From Blasia pusilla (lineage: Eukaryota; Marchantiophyta; Marchantiopsida; Blasiales), in NCBI GenBank assembly GCA_050084515.1, contig CM114271.1, positions 59,706,001 to 59,770,000 on the forward strand: a stretch of DNA of 64,000 bases. Reading direction: 5' to 3'. Made by a program: the position numbers and the translations under genes. Positions within the stretch are counted from its first letter, which is position 1; each line of letters begins with the position of its first letter. Below the pieces are notes generated by a model, which saw nothing but the letters and a program-made list of their open reading frames with translations, ran no database searches and was not told where the DNA came from. Shown here piece by piece: positions 1 through 14,300 of this stretch.

Positions 1-1256
1 CCACCGACTACCCCCACGCATCAAAGTGACATAAAACATCTAAGGGGAAGCTGAAAAGTCATCCGAAATAGAATTTGGGACATACTTGCAAGACAAAGAA
101 AACAGAGATCTTCTAGCTCGCCTTCACGGCCCACACACCAAGCCTTGATGCCGGTGAGCACCAAAGCGCCAAAGTTTCTTGTGCTACAAAGATGTGCTTT
201 CGATGGTGGGAGAGCATAACTACACACAAAATGCAATCAAGACCGTCAAGATCATGATATCCTCCGAGAAAGTCCTTTGACATGAATATGTACTTCATAG
301 CATGTAAAAAGTTTGCCAAAGTAGTGAGCTTTTGCTGGTTTGAAATCAAGAGGGAACTTGAACTGGACTTCCTCTCGATACTTACATTGTTCGCATGTTG
401 TGTAGACGATCGGCCGGTTTGATGAGGACCACACGAGGATCATTGATGTTACCCAAGAGCATAACGCGCAAACCGCCCACCTGGTTGCCAAGTAAATAAC
501 CAAGGCAAGGCTACTTGTTTAGAGGTTGTCATAACTCCAAGAGATAAGTTTGTTTTGGACTCCAAAGTTAAACAACTAACTCTTGACCATCTATTAGAGT
601 AAACCCTGAAAAAAATCTTCATAAAATGTTACCTGTGGGTGAGGAACGAAAAGCATTCCCCTAGTGGGAAAGTCTTAAGTTCTTTACAAGTCTACTCATG
701 ACTTGTATACTAAATGAAGAGATGACACACAAAACAGAGTCATTACTTCACGGGGACAAGGTGCACTTACCTCTATTTGGACTCAAACCACCGGCCTGTG
801 TTGAATTTTGACAAGTTGTTATCCTTCGGTGCCTCCTCAAAAAGTCAGTAGTGAGTACCGGATAGTAGATCAATACCCAAATATAGACCCAGAATTGCCT
901 CTTATGAAACATATGAATTCACATGGAGAATTATTTTAAGGGAGAACAAATGCCATCTTTATTTGAAAAAGGTGATGTTGGGCTTGAAATTTAGCAGAAT
1001 GGAACTGACTACGAATAACAAGTCTATTTGAACCACGTTTGCCCCTCCAACTCTGGCTCTTCCAACTCATCGGATCTGTTCAAAGGATTTCCATTTCCTC
1101 ACTTTGATAGAGGGAGTCCCGAGAATGAAGCTTAAACCATCATACCAATCGAGTTTGGAAACAGTTGAATATTCCTTGACTTGAACCCCCTTGCCCTCTA
1201 TACCTACTGTGATTAGTATGAGATCCCTACCTATTAGCCACATTTGCAATTGATCA
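1..1256. other. no recognisable gene
   Basis: Both strands are broken by stops every few tens of codons and no domain motif was recognised. The last 200 bases may be decayed upstream sequence of the LINE fragment that follows. Confidence 0.5.
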
Positions 1257-1670
1257 TTGAATTCTTTTCTATTCATTTTGTTCAAGATACGAGGATTGTA
1301 CAATCAGCAAAGCCCAGAGGACAGATTATGTAGATTTTGCAACTCAGGGCTTGTTGATGATGAACATCACTACCTCTTCGACTGCACTTTTCACGATCAC
1401 ATTAGGCTTGACTTCCCGGATCTCTTTGTTCACCGAGCTCCCAAGGTCCTCCGTTCATGATTAGCGTAATCGGACTCAGATTGCTAAATTCTTGCATAGT
1501 TGTGTGAAGACCAAGGACACTCACCTGGCTTTGAGGACCCCTTAGGCCCTCGCTGGTGCTTGCTCTCTCTCCAAATTTGTTGTTAAGTGTCAAAACTAAG
1601 TCCCATGGCCCTGTGGGGTCCCCGTGGACAATAAATCTATTCATTCATTCTCTCTCTCTCTCCAACTCGG
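1257..1670 (+). pseudogene. 3' end of a LINE-type retrotransposon (zinc-finger tail of ORF2)
   Basis: The reading frame at 1257-1460 contains RLCRFC, then DDEHHYLFDC and an arginine- and phenylalanine-rich stretch. This Cx2C...HxxxxxC arrangement is typical of the cysteine/histidine segment after reverse transcriptase and RNase H in plant non-LTR elements. About 200 bases downstream lie AATAAA and a short ATTC-repeat tail running into CT repeats, as expected for a LINE 3' end. No reverse transcriptase was recognised upstream, so this is a 5'-truncated, dead copy. The class is inferred from the tail motif alone. Confidence 0.5.
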
Positions 1671-1787
1671 ACCTCTATACTCTTCATTCGATCGAGAGGC
1701 TGTGATCAGTCAAAGAACAAACCCATCTATCGCCTTCAACAAGAGAATCCAAGCGCTACTGGGATCGCATGTTGGAGAGGGACTTAC

Positions 1788-1919
1788 CTCCACGATCGCA
1801 TCCCGCATAGCGAGAGCAATAATATTTGCGCAGGATACAACACCCGGGAAAATTGTTTCGATCCTTGATTTGATTTGGCTGATTTCGTCCACTTCCTTGA
1901 CCTGGAAATGACGAAGGAA
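1788..1919 (-). pseudogene. class III peroxidase-like exon fragment
   Basis: The minus strand encodes a frame ending GVVSCANIIALAMRDAIVE. This matches the plant secretory peroxidase signature around VSCADIxALAxRD, with the usual 'IKxxIE...PG' helix before it. Directly after the GAG codon the sequence reads GTAAGT, a canonical splice donor, so the exon end appears preserved. The distal-histidine and proximal-histidine (haem) regions were not found on either side, and the Asp of SCAD is Asn. It is best read as an isolated gene fragment. Class III peroxidases are restricted to the green-plant (streptophyte) lineage, which helps identify the host. Confidence 0.55.
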
Positions 1920-2548
1920 TCCCTCTCCGTAGTTGTCGACCGAATTCGAAGCAGAATGGCAATATCGTAGCCCTAGAGCACCCCAACGTACGAGCCAACA
2001 AGAGAAACCCGTCAGTAGATTCGTTATGTGCAGCAACACTGGACATCAATGACTATGAAGAGACTACATTTTCAGAAATAAATTGCACTCTACGCACAAA
2101 TGTGCCAGTGAAACCTCTCTAGAGAAGGTCAAGTCTTACTTGGACCCAGCAATCATGGAATGCCGATTGACTAAATGATGTGCCGACGCCTTTGGAGCGC
2201 GGGAAATTACGCACCATCTGTTTGACAATGAAGTCTAAGGCAGGACAGGTTTTCCATTCTATTCTGGCCCTTCGCTTCTATTCTTTGATCCTAGTCTAGT
2301 TGGTGAATCATTAGGATATCATGCTTGCAAGCAAGCTAGCTAAGTCTTCCACATCTAATTATACAAGCTTGAAGTTTTCCAATATCGTAAGGTATCACTC
2401 TAAACAGTCACACCATGATTTTCAGATCTATTTGGAGTCACCAACACCCAAACTTTTCTAACTACCTCCACTCGAATTTGAAAATCTTTCTTCCCGCCTA
2501 GAATTGGAGACACCTTGGCGTACGCCCTAAACGCTCTCGACGCTCTCG

Positions 2549-2940
2549 ATGGACTCCGAAGATGAAATGCAAGATGCTTGGTATGGAACATCAGACGGGG
2601 ACTTCTATGATATGAATGAAGAGGACGACAAGGCGAGTGAGAATATCATGGGCAGTGATGATGACGATGATGAGCCGGACTACGGTTTCGATGATTCCCT
2701 TTACTTGACGTTCATGTGAGTTCTAGGCTTCCTCAGTCCAATTACACAATTCTCAATGAGGGGGACATTCGCCAGCGACAAGAAGAAGCAATGACCAAAA
2801 TCACAAATTTCCTTTCCCTGTCAAGGACTGAAGCTGGTTTTCTCCTGCGATACTTCAACTAGAGTGTCAGCAAAGTGAACGATGAGTGGTTTGTAGATGA
2901 AGAGCGCGTGCGACAAAGTGTAGGTCTAGTTTCAACACCG
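2549..2940 (+). pseudogene. N-terminal fragment of an ARIADNE-type RBR E3 ubiquitin ligase
   Basis: From an ATG at 2549 the frame begins MDSEDEMQDA, followed by an acidic Asp/Glu-rich segment. After a frameshift near 2710 it continues with NYTILNEGDIRQRQEE, then a Leu/Ser-rich helix and SVSKVNDEWFVDEERVR. This is the order seen in plant ARIADNE proteins before the RING1-IBR-RING2 core: acidic N-terminus, ILxExDIRQRQ and WSVxKxNDEWFxDExxVR. The conserved tryptophan before SVSK is a TAG stop at about 2861. The homology ends near 2940, where the frame runs into unrelated sequence and a (GA)n tract; no RING or IBR cysteines follow. This is a truncated pseudogene, possibly captured by a transposon. 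Confidence 0.75.
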
Positions 2941-3087
2941 GCACATCGTAGGAAGTTTCAACCTTCGGAGCCACCAAGCTATTCGGACATGCTCGGGTCA
3001 ATAGCAAGACAACATTGCAGAGAGGAGCGATCTTTGAAGTCCGAGAAGAAGTTGAACGTCATTTTGCAAGGCTCTTCCAGATGTTGC

Positions 3088-3944
<857 letters not shown>

Positions 3945-5060
3945 TAAATGGCAGAGCTAAACCGTTGAAGATATGGAACGATTTAATGAAAATGATAAAG
4001 AAAATATTCATCACCATCCAATGGTGCAAAGAAAAATTTATCACCATGTTACCATGAAAATGACAAGATGGTTTGGAACAAGACTACATGAAGTCCTCGC
4101 GATCGTCTTCCTTCTCGATCCACCATTTTCTCCCCTCCCCATCACCCATAAGTCCAAAAATCATGAGAATTTTCCCATAGGGGCACCCACACCCCAGGAA
4201 CACAGGGGAAACGAAAAAATTACAAATGATTGCTCAAACCTGGAATTAAAAACCGTAAACCCTAATTAAGGCTTTTGATTTTTGGTATTAGTATGGGATC
4301 TGTAATAGCAGATCTGCACCGTTGAAGACATGGAAGAACGTATTGGCAAGGCTTTTCCAAATTTTTATCAACATCCAATGGTGGAAATAAAAGATTTCAT
4401 CATGTTACCGTGAAAATGATAGAACACTTTGGAACGAGACTACTCAAAGTCCTCGTCCTCCTTCTTGATCCATCATTTTCTCCCCTCCTCCTCAACCAAG
4501 AGTCCAAAAATCATGATACTTTTCCCTGGGGAGCAACCCAACCCTAGGAATACATGGCAAAAGAAAAAAGTGCAAATGACCACTCACACATGGAATTAAA
4601 AACCGTAAACCCTAATTAAGGCTTTTGATTTTTGGTATTAGTATGGGATCTGTAATAACAGATCTGCACCATTGAAAATGGGGAGGAACTTATTGGCAAG
4701 GCGAGGCCAAATATTCATTAACATGCAATGATAGAAAGAAAAGTTATCACCATGTTACCACGAAAATGATACAACGCCTTAGAACAAGACTGGTCAAAGT
4801 CCTCGTATTCCTTCTTGAGCCATCATTTTCTCCCCTCCTCCTTCTCGTTGAAATTGTGGGGGGATTTAATCACAAGGCTTGTGGCAAGTTTCACCACCAT
4901 CTAATGGTTGTAGGAAATGTTAAAAGCATGTTAACATGAAAATGCCACAGGAGTTAAAATATTCATACTCAATGCCATCTCCCTCTTTTGGAACACCTTT
5001 CCACCCCCCTTAATATGGTCCAAAAATCAATAATGGTTTTCTAGAGGGGCATCGGTACCC
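3945..5060. repeat. tandem repeat, unit about 355 bp, about 3.5 copies
   Basis: Successive units share the order 'CCGTTGAAGA(T/C)ATGG', 'CATCCAATGGT', 'CACCATGTTACC', 'CATTTTCTCCCCTCC', 'CCGTAAACCCTAATTAAGG' and 'GTATGGGATCTGTAATA'. They recur near 3960, 4315 and 4670, with a more diverged partial unit from about 4850. Divergence between units is substantial (point changes and small indels), so the array is old. It has no coding capacity. Confidence 0.8.
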
Positions 5061-5094
5061 ACAGCCAAAAAATGCATGGTATATATCCCAACAA

Positions 5095-5355
5095 CAACAA
5101 AAAACCCCTTAACAATGGAGCATGGACTACTTAAGCACATTAGTCGTTGTTTATGACTAGGTATTACTAGACAAGTGAAACAAGTACGACTAGTCTTGAC
5201 TGAAGGGTATTGATAACTGCTTTAGTCATAAGCAGATAACCACGTGAGTTGCATGAACATAAATTTTATGACTCAACCATTTTAGTCATAATTTGAGTCA
5301 TTCTTTCGGTGAGTCATTTATAGCCTAGTCATAAAAACCACATATTTCTTCTAGT
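5095..5355 (-). mobile_element. CACTA transposon terminus with subterminal repeats
   Basis: Read leftward on the minus strand from 5355 the sequence begins CACTAGAAGAAATATG, a CACTA-type terminal inverted repeat. It is followed by short direct and inverted copies of TGACTAA / TTAGTCA motifs, the usual subterminal repeats of En/Spm elements. The terminus abuts the end of the transposase frame exactly. The matching other end was not found. Confidence 0.6.
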
Positions 5356-6323
5356 GCTTGTTCTCGGCTGTCCAAGTCATCAACTTTGAAATATTTGGGC
5401 TCTTGTATATCCGTTTCAATCTAAGAATGATTCCAAAATGTCGAAGTACCTTTCTAGGCTGCATGGACTTGCCCACATTCCTATACCTTTGTTGTCCACA
5501 TACTGGGCAACTTGATCGATTTGCATGCTCTCCTCTAAAGAGCATATGGCCATCAGGGCAAGCATGAATGGAATTGTAATTCAATCCAAGACTTGACAAT
5601 AATTTAGTTGCCTCGTACTTATTTCCAGGAGCCGTGTTTCCAATAGGAAAGACTGTTGTCTTCAAGAATGCAAGTAACCTTGAAACAAACATAGTTGGGA
5701 CACCATGATTCCCATAGATGTTCATCAACATGAGTACAAAGGATAACTTTGTACACTTAGAGCCATGGAACAGAGGCTTGCATGCATCATCAACTGTTTC
5801 ATGCGACCCAAACATCCATCCCTGCTCGTCCTCTTCTTGCCCAAAATCATCTGCGTCCTCTCCAGCCTCTTCGGCTACATCAGTGATGTGTTCCATGCTC
5901 TCAACATCATCATAGAATGAATCAAGATCTTGGAAGATGTCACGGACCATTTGTTGCATATCAATCCCATGATTTGCACATCAATCCCATGATGAACACA
6001 ATCATCTTCAGCATCGACCCCATCATCACGGTTATTGTCTTCAAATCCTTGGGTGTGGTACCTGCCTCATCCACATCTCGGGCATTGAGGTTGCCCATTG
6101 CTTGTCCCAAAAATTGTGCAGGTCTAGCCGCATTGGCAATGTTTGATGCAGACCTCCACTGTTCATCAGACGAGTCCACATCACCTAGAACTCCAGAAAC
6201 TCTTTTTTTTGGATGCCTTCTGTGTTTCTGAAGGTGAGTGAAAACATTCCGCAAGGCCCGTGTGCGAGACCCATTGCAAGCTACACAAGGACATCTCATC
6301 CGGTCACTTCTATAGTGTCCCAC
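5351..6323 (-). pseudogene. CACTA (En/Spm) transposase, N-terminal part
   Basis: Two consecutive minus-strand frames (6323-5961 and 5959-5351) make one protein. The first holds the transposase-associated zinc-finger pattern RMRCPCVACNGSR...HLQKHR. The second has an acidic linker, then KCTKLSFVLMLMN and the HACPDGHMLFRG...CPVCGQQRY zinc motif that precedes the TNP2 transposase domain, and ends at LMTWTAENKH. In intact TNP2 proteins the DDE core follows here. In this copy the frame meets the CACTAG terminus at 5355 and stops. The copy is an internal-deletion derivative or is interrupted by a second CACTA insertion, and cannot encode an active transposase. Confidence 0.8.
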
Positions 6324-6724
6324 TAGGACTTGCTCCCAATCCCAGAGTTTGGAATCACGAGATCTGATCAGTTCTGGATGTTGTAATGCTCACCTGCTTG
6401 TTCTAGGTCCGAAGCGGTGTGGAGGATTGCCTATGGATTCATGATGAGGAGCATTTTTCCCCTAGTAGGGAGGGCTAGGTGGGATATCCATGAAACCCTA
6501 AAGATACCAAACTTCACTATCAACCATAAAAAAATATGTTTACAAACTTATAGGGTGGTAACAAAAATGCGCGAGGTTGCTGATATTCCCCACCTTTATA
6601 CAATTGATTGGCTAACTTGGAATGTAGTCACTGCATGTGGACATATTTGAGCAAACTGGTATTGAGAAAAATCAGTGAGACGGAACCTACATTGAATACA
6701 AAAATACATGTCTTAGTACACGGT

Positions 6725-7684
6725 CTATGCACTACTTTCGCAACTATCCAAACTGGTGGAATCTATTTCTTTGTCATCTGTGGTTTGCCACTCATCTATA
6801 AGCTCCTCCATGTCTCCAGAGACTTGGTTGATCCGGTATGGCTGTTTCACTGGCTTGTTTCCAATCAAGTCATGTGGACTACTTTCTACCAAGTGCCCCA
6901 ATTCAATGGATTCTTTGCCCCAGTTGTAATGAAGCACATACAAACCTTGAGATGAGACCCACAAATGAATCAATGTCTTTCCATGATGTCTACAGGCTTT
7001 GGAAAAGGATCGGCAAATCAAGTGGGTGATATTCCTATCCACCGTGTCATCCCCATGCCCACCACATTCTAGAATTTTTCTCTTCATCCATGTCAACCTC
7101 CATTGAGATATATTGTCAGGAACAAATACTACCCTCACCCGACCAAACATGGTTGGATGTGGAGTAGGTGGCGGACCAGTTGGGAACGGTTTCCCTTCAC
7201 TCACATTCTTCCAATACAATTTATTTTCCCTCAAAATAGCCACCGAGCTTGATTTACTCTGGAATAGATCATGGTCATCAGGGTCATGCAATCTTCCATC
7301 CTGGATGGACAAGGACAACCAATCTATGTGGACATATTTAACACCCCGTTCATTCCTCTCAGAATTCAGGATGGTCCATCTGAAATTCTCCAAAACTCTT
7401 ACCCAATTCCCAGAAATGTCATATGTGGCATCACGGCGACAATTAGTCTCTCTCCCACCCAATTTCACAAAGTTTGTCTTAATCCGACACTATTCATCAT
7501 GGGGCAATTCAAGGGAGGCCATGATGGAGGCTACAATCCCTGCAAAAAGAGAGCTTGGCATCGTACCCGATGCGCATCCGGGTGAGGTCTCATGACACAT
7601 TAACACTTTAGAGAGGTCGCCACTTGGGAGTGGGGGAAGCTCAAAAATTCTCATTTTGGTACTGTGTTGCCAATGGTTTTCCAT
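6725..7684 (-). pseudogene. BRCT-like segment of an unrecognised multi-exon gene
   Basis: Minus-strand frames at 7684-7490 and 7468-6725 are joined by an in-frame TAG. The upstream part carries MASLELPH and then KLGGRETNC, both also found at the left end of element B. The downstream part reads FGRVRVVFVPDN, a helix, ILECGG, then ITHLIC and HLWVSSQG. That order (hydrophobic strand, I..CGG, (V/T)THLI, W near the end) resembles a single BRCT repeat, a phosphopeptide- or DNA-end-binding module of DNA repair and chromatin proteins. An acidic Ser/Asp/Glu-rich tail closes the frame. It is probably the C-terminal part of the PHD-containing frames upstream. The BRCT call rests on eye alignment only. 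Confidence 0.4.
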
Positions 7685-8082
7685 GATGGACTACCTAGCT
7701 CTAAAGCTATACTTGCATGATTGGATATGGCAATGGATGACGAATAAATACATAATTCCACCTGCAACCAGACACATCCTAATCAAGAGCCTAATCACAA
7801 GAGTCTTTTAGAAACCACCACGATTACATTTCATTCTTCCATAACAAAAAAATTGCATAATATTGATACAATACCTGATATTATATAGTTTCGCAATTAT
7901 GGGTGTTTGATCAAAATTTCAAAAGATTGGAACTCTCAAAATCAAAGGGTAGGTAATGACGAGTCTCTATACGAAGTTATACCACCTACCTAGTAAGCAT
8001 GTTTAGAGCCTCGACCCTCTTACATTAGAAGTGGCTACCCTGCACTCTCCACCAAAATGCCACAGAATTCTGTTCAGACACA

Positions 8083-8160
8083 AATCCGCCTACGTGAAAA
8101 TCATCCGCCTACATGAAAATCATCCGCCTACCTGAAAATCCGCCTACCTCAAAATCAAAT
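8083..8160. repeat. short tandem repeat, unit about 19 bp
   Basis: Four imperfect copies of a unit like ATCCGCCTACNTGAAAATC follow one another. It lies at the end of the PHD-like frame, probably in an intron or 3' to that exon. Confidence 0.85.
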
Positions 8161-8403
8161 CCATGAAATATGACCTCTCAAAGGAGTCTGAAGTGTGGGA
8201 TCAACTTTGTGCTGGTGGCAATAGAACCATCGCCTATCCTCACCACATGCAGGATGGTCATATATAATCCGATTGCATGCATAACCCTTGCTTATAGCCT
8301 TCTTCAAGCAAGTCCAATGCCATGCACTGGGGCAGCTAGGACAATAGACCATGTCCTCCCACAAATCCTCACCATCATTATGGCATTCTGGGCAATAATG
8401 CAT
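8155..8403 (-). pseudogene. PHD-like zinc-finger exon
   Basis: The minus-strand frame reads HYCPECHNDGEDL, then MVYCPSCPSAWHWTCL, and ends RRWFYCHQHKVD. The spacing Cx2C...Cx2C-x4-HxxC...CxxH follows the plan of a PHD finger, a zinc module that reads histone tails, although the last pair is Cys/His instead of Cys/Cys. A TAG lies in frame just upstream of the first Met, so the exon is damaged or its 5' boundary lies at that point. Position and strand suggest it belongs to the same gene as the BRCT-like segment at 6.7-7.7 kb. Confidence 0.45.
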
Positions 8404-8652
8404 GGGGAAAGACTACACTCTCGTAGGCAAACAAGTAAAGCAAAAAAAGCCCAAGATACATCCCCGTAATAGCGTCTTTTACCGTCCAAGGTCAAGAGTG
8501 TACACACACAATGCCCCCTCAAAATAAGCCCAATTCCATCAATGAAGAAAAATAACGGTGACTCAATCAATGATTGGCAAAAATGGATCCTCTTATTGTC
8601 TTCATGTTTATAATTACAAATGTTATCCGTTTGCCATATGAAGGGCCTCAAG

Positions 8653-9333
8653 TTAGGCTACGGATCTGACTCGTTGCCATACTGCACTATCATGGCATAT
8701 GTTTAGGCAACATATGCAAAATTTTCCAAAAATTGTTCTTCGACTTGAGCGAATGCATACTAAGTCCCCCGAGGTTACAACTTCCCAAGTATTACAATAC
8801 TCAAGAATAACCTCTACCGTGTGGCCATCAATAGAACGCGCATATTCAATGATGGCTCGTGCCTTCCTAACAATGGGATGATCCTCCCTAGGGAGAATCC
8901 CCCCTGCATCATGACAAATATGAAGATTGACTTTGCGGGTGACCACAAGCATTAGCCATGCTAATAGTGCTCCTCTATCCTCTCTCCACATAACAATGTC
9001 TACAAATTGCACATACACCTGGCGATCTTCTAAGGGGAATAGCCAATTCCTAGTCTTCCTTTGTCGTCTATTTGCGGTCCAATAGCGGCCAGAGTAAGCA
9101 TGAAAGTAACAAATGTTTGCCCTTGCAGATTTTGGGAGGGCAAGGATACGGTCCAAGAGACTAGTAGGCCTGCTCATGACCTTCACTTCAAAAGGAAGGC
9201 TCCTTACTGTGGACAAAAAGTACCCTGAGTCGTTTTGAACCATTGGTTGGAATGAAATACCCGCCATCACTCTGATGCCATCCAGAGACATGAAGGATGT
9301 TAGATTCCTAAGACTTCTCTCTCCATGGTGCAC
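8653..9333 (-). pseudogene. unrecognised 226-residue exon upstream of the PHD/BRCT frames
   Basis: This long minus-strand frame starts MHHGERSLRN and is not recognised. Visible features are an aromatic/basic stretch (GRYWTANRRQRKTRNWLF), a hydrophobic core (LLAWLMLVV) and a Cys-rich end (CICCLNICHD). It is collinear with the PHD-like and BRCT-like frames at 8.4-6.7 kb and may be the N-terminal part of the same protein. Its length makes chance unlikely but no function can be assigned. Confidence 0.35.
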
Positions 9334-10765
<1,432 letters not shown>

Positions 10766-10960
10766 TGAGGTGCGGTAAGAGGAGAGGAAGAGAGGAGAGA
10801 GGAGAGAGGAAACTACCTTCAACCCAAAGAGATGCTTTTTTTTTAAGAGAGTTTCCTATGATTTGAAGAGAGTTTCCGTTGGATTGAAAACATGAAACTT
10901 TTTGTGTGATTTTTTTGCACTTTTCTTCTCAGTTTTAAGCACTCCCACAGATTTTTTTTC
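10766..10960 (+). repeat. terminal inverted repeat region of element A
   Basis: It begins GAGGTGCGGTAAGAGGAGAG, continues as GGAAGAGAGG-type purine repeats, then GAAACTACCTTCAACC and AAGAGAGTTTCC. The same series, reverse-complemented, ends element B at 36794, and a third copy sits at 23261. It marks the outer end beyond the 3' end of the transposase gene. Confidence 0.75.
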
Positions 10961-11329
10961 CTCTTCCATATTTTAGGAACCCATGTGAGTCCGACAAGTT
11001 GCAATTTGCACAAAATTTAGAAAACTGAAAAATCACTGGAATCATAAGTGTGGAACCAATCACTTTTTCCATCCAAGGCCTGGAAAAAATCTATCATTTG
11101 CCTTGGGCTGAATAGAGTTCAAGCTCAAAGTGAAGGTTTTGGAAAATGAAAGTACAATCTAAAACCTCATTCTGCATCCTCAAAGTGGTTTGTTTAGAAT
11201 ACTTCGCACTTCTTTGAGGGATAGAATTGGTTGGTGGATTCCTACTCCTACCTCCAACTCTCTTCAAACTACAAGCAACACATAGAACATGTGCTTATAA
11301 GGGAAATATCTTTTCCCACTTGTCTTTCT

Positions 11330-14300
11330 TTAGACAAAGTCATCATATGAATATTTGGGAAAGCAACAGATGTGCACCACATACACCCCTATGACACTTG
11401 AATTTACAGTGTTGTTCCTGACCCAATACATCCTTCCTATTCCATTGCCACTATGGACATCTTTTGTGGCGATGATCTCCATTTTTTCCTCTCGAGATGA
11501 GGCAATTCGCTTTGCTCTCTCCACCGTTGGCCTACACATTCTGTTTCTCTTCACCCCATTTCTAGACTCAAACAGAAATAGTGGATTGAGATCATCCACC
11601 TTCTCCGGGTACATGTCGACGTCAATCTTGGGTTGAATATGAAATGCGAAGGTCTCTGTAATGCAAACATGCTCTCAAATTCCTCCGTCTACGAGCTTGA
11701 AACCGGCACTTGTAAGATTGTCCACTTCGTCTTGAGTGCAATTTGTACCTACGGCAATGGGCCAAATTGTAGGGGTATTCCCCGGAGCTCCAATGGTAGC
11801 CGGAGAAGACTTCCGGAAAGCGCAAGATTCATTTGGGCAGAAGAAGTACTTCAATTGATCCCCGGTCCTCGTGAAACGATCAAAGGTTTTGAGTCCCCAA
11901 AACCGAGGCGGTGGTCGTCCATTCCTTATACAGTTCTTATTTAGGAAAGTGCCGCATGCTCTCCTAATGCCATCAGATCTTGCCCTCCTAGTGGGTCCAC
12001 GTCTAGGGTTTCTCCGAGATATATGCCACCATTTCAGGGTGCAATCCACCTCCATAACCGGAATCCCATATTGTTGAACCACCCCAGCAACCGGATGTTG
12101 CGAACTTCCAACAACGGAGGGCTTTTGAAATAAAACATTCACTGATTTTGGAGAAGTTACTCCATCACCGATTCAGGAGCAATCTAGGGTCCCCGAAAAC
12201 CTAGGCGGTGTGATTTCCTCATCCAAATCAATCACCGGGTTTGTTCCTCGATGTTTCCTCTTCACCTGCCTGAAGTCAAGATACTTATCTGGTCTCCACG
12301 AGTCTCGCTCGGACTGCTCTACCACCATCTGTACGGGACGTCTTGAAACGCGCCCACGAATATCCCCACCAATGTGTACGTCTTTCTCGAGGGGAGTTCT
12401 TGCTACGCAGTGGTTGAAGGCTTCCACATAGAGTTTCTCATCACTTGATCTCACAGCCGTCCTAACATAGAGCTCGTAGATTGAAGGCCCCCTTCCTTTT
12501 GTTATGCCTTTTGTGAGGAAGATATGGGATGCTGCAGACCGTAGCATTGCTCTTTCCTAGTCTTGTCGGCATGCCTCCACAAGTGAAATTCTTTGGCATG
12601 CTTGTGACGACCTCAGGAGGAATGAACACTTTCTGCTCTACTTGTGTTGGGGCAGAGGGAATTTTCATGAATGTTCAATCCTGCAACGACCCCAATGTGA
12701 GAAGGGAACGAAAATAGCTCAGAAGTCAAAGAAATAAGCTACATGTCGGAACTAGACGGGTTGCAAGGCCGAGGCATCCCATGAACGAATCTACGACCTG
12801 TCGGTTCTTGACGTGTTGCAACACCTAGGAACCACCTAGTGCAACCCGTCCGATTCCGAGGGGTTGCAAGTAAATTTGGCCATGCGACTTGGAACCTGTC
12901 CTTTTCCGACTGGTTGCACACTCAGGAAACCCGTCAACCCATCCGATTCCGACAGGTTGTAAGTAAATTTGGCCATGTGACTTGCAACCCGTCGGTTTCC
13001 GATTGGTTGCACACTCAGGTAACCCGTCGGTTAGCGATGGGTTGAACACTCACGTAAGCTCGACGAGACAAATTAGTGAACTCACCTCCTGCATGAAGTT
13101 TCCCCATTGTCTCATTCGTACAGTCCACCAACTCAGCCAAGAGCATAACTCTTTGTACTTCCCCTCAATCGCATGTTTCCTCCACCACCCATGAAGTTCT
13201 TCTTGGCATTCCATGGCGTGTTTCAAGGTTTTGCTGTCCTTGCAGTATTGGAGTAGAGTGACATGCTCTGTCCTCTTATTCTCCTTGATGCAAGATTTTG
13301 GTGTACCGGGTCATAGACTGTTGCCAATGGAAAGCATCCGACCTTTCCCTCTCCGGTTGAACCTCTCCACCCCAGAACACTTCCCTAATAGCAATCCACC
13401 CAGGTTGTGCATTGTCCGCCATGAACCCATAAATTTTAGGAGGTGGCCTTTTGTTTTCCTTCACCACCTCCAATAAGAGTAACCAACACATCTTCAAACT
13501 GCCAACGTCTTCTACTTTTACTTCACACACAAATATAATTTTGAGTCCCTTCTCCACATGGTCATAAATGTGAGCACCCATTGTCACCCATCCGTTCAGC
13601 ACTCTGTAGCAAATATCAAAGCTTACCCAACTGTTGTAAAGATCTTCCCCTTCCCTCATTCGATCTATAAGATCAAGGCCACTCGACGCACGTGTCGTTG
13701 ACATCTTGAAGACATAGGCCTTGGATCCTTTGCCTCCCTGGCCCATGAACTGCCATCTTTGAATGAATGGAAATCTGGAGTTGGCCTTGATTCTGGAAAT
13801 GGCATCCATTTTGGCCGTCTTTCCATCCTGTACCCATATTTGATGCAGCAAATTCCGGAAGCATTGAGGATCAGCGAGAAATGCGAGATTTTCCCAGAGT
13901 TGTTTCTCCTCAACAGCCGTGACCTCGCCCTGTCTAGGGATTCCAAGCATTTGTTCACAGATTTGTGATGTTGTTGTTAACTTGATTTAACAACAGAGTT
14001 TTTGTACACCTCGGCCACTTTCTTCGCCATATCCTCCTTGATGTGTCTTTGAATTGCATTGGTCACAGGATAAGTGTGGGAGCCAACATGAACTGCCACC
14101 TTTGTAGTACTCGATGTGGAATCCAAGTCGTGGACAATTAAAAATATGTATGTTCGACACGCTCCAACGCACAAAGGGGATGGCTGACAATAAGGAGATC
14201 GATGGCCTCCCGGCGGTATGGTGGCAGCGACCTCATATGGAGTTTCTGCATTCTTAGCGGGGAATTGCGACGTGTTGACTTGCCTGTTGCGCTCTTGATA

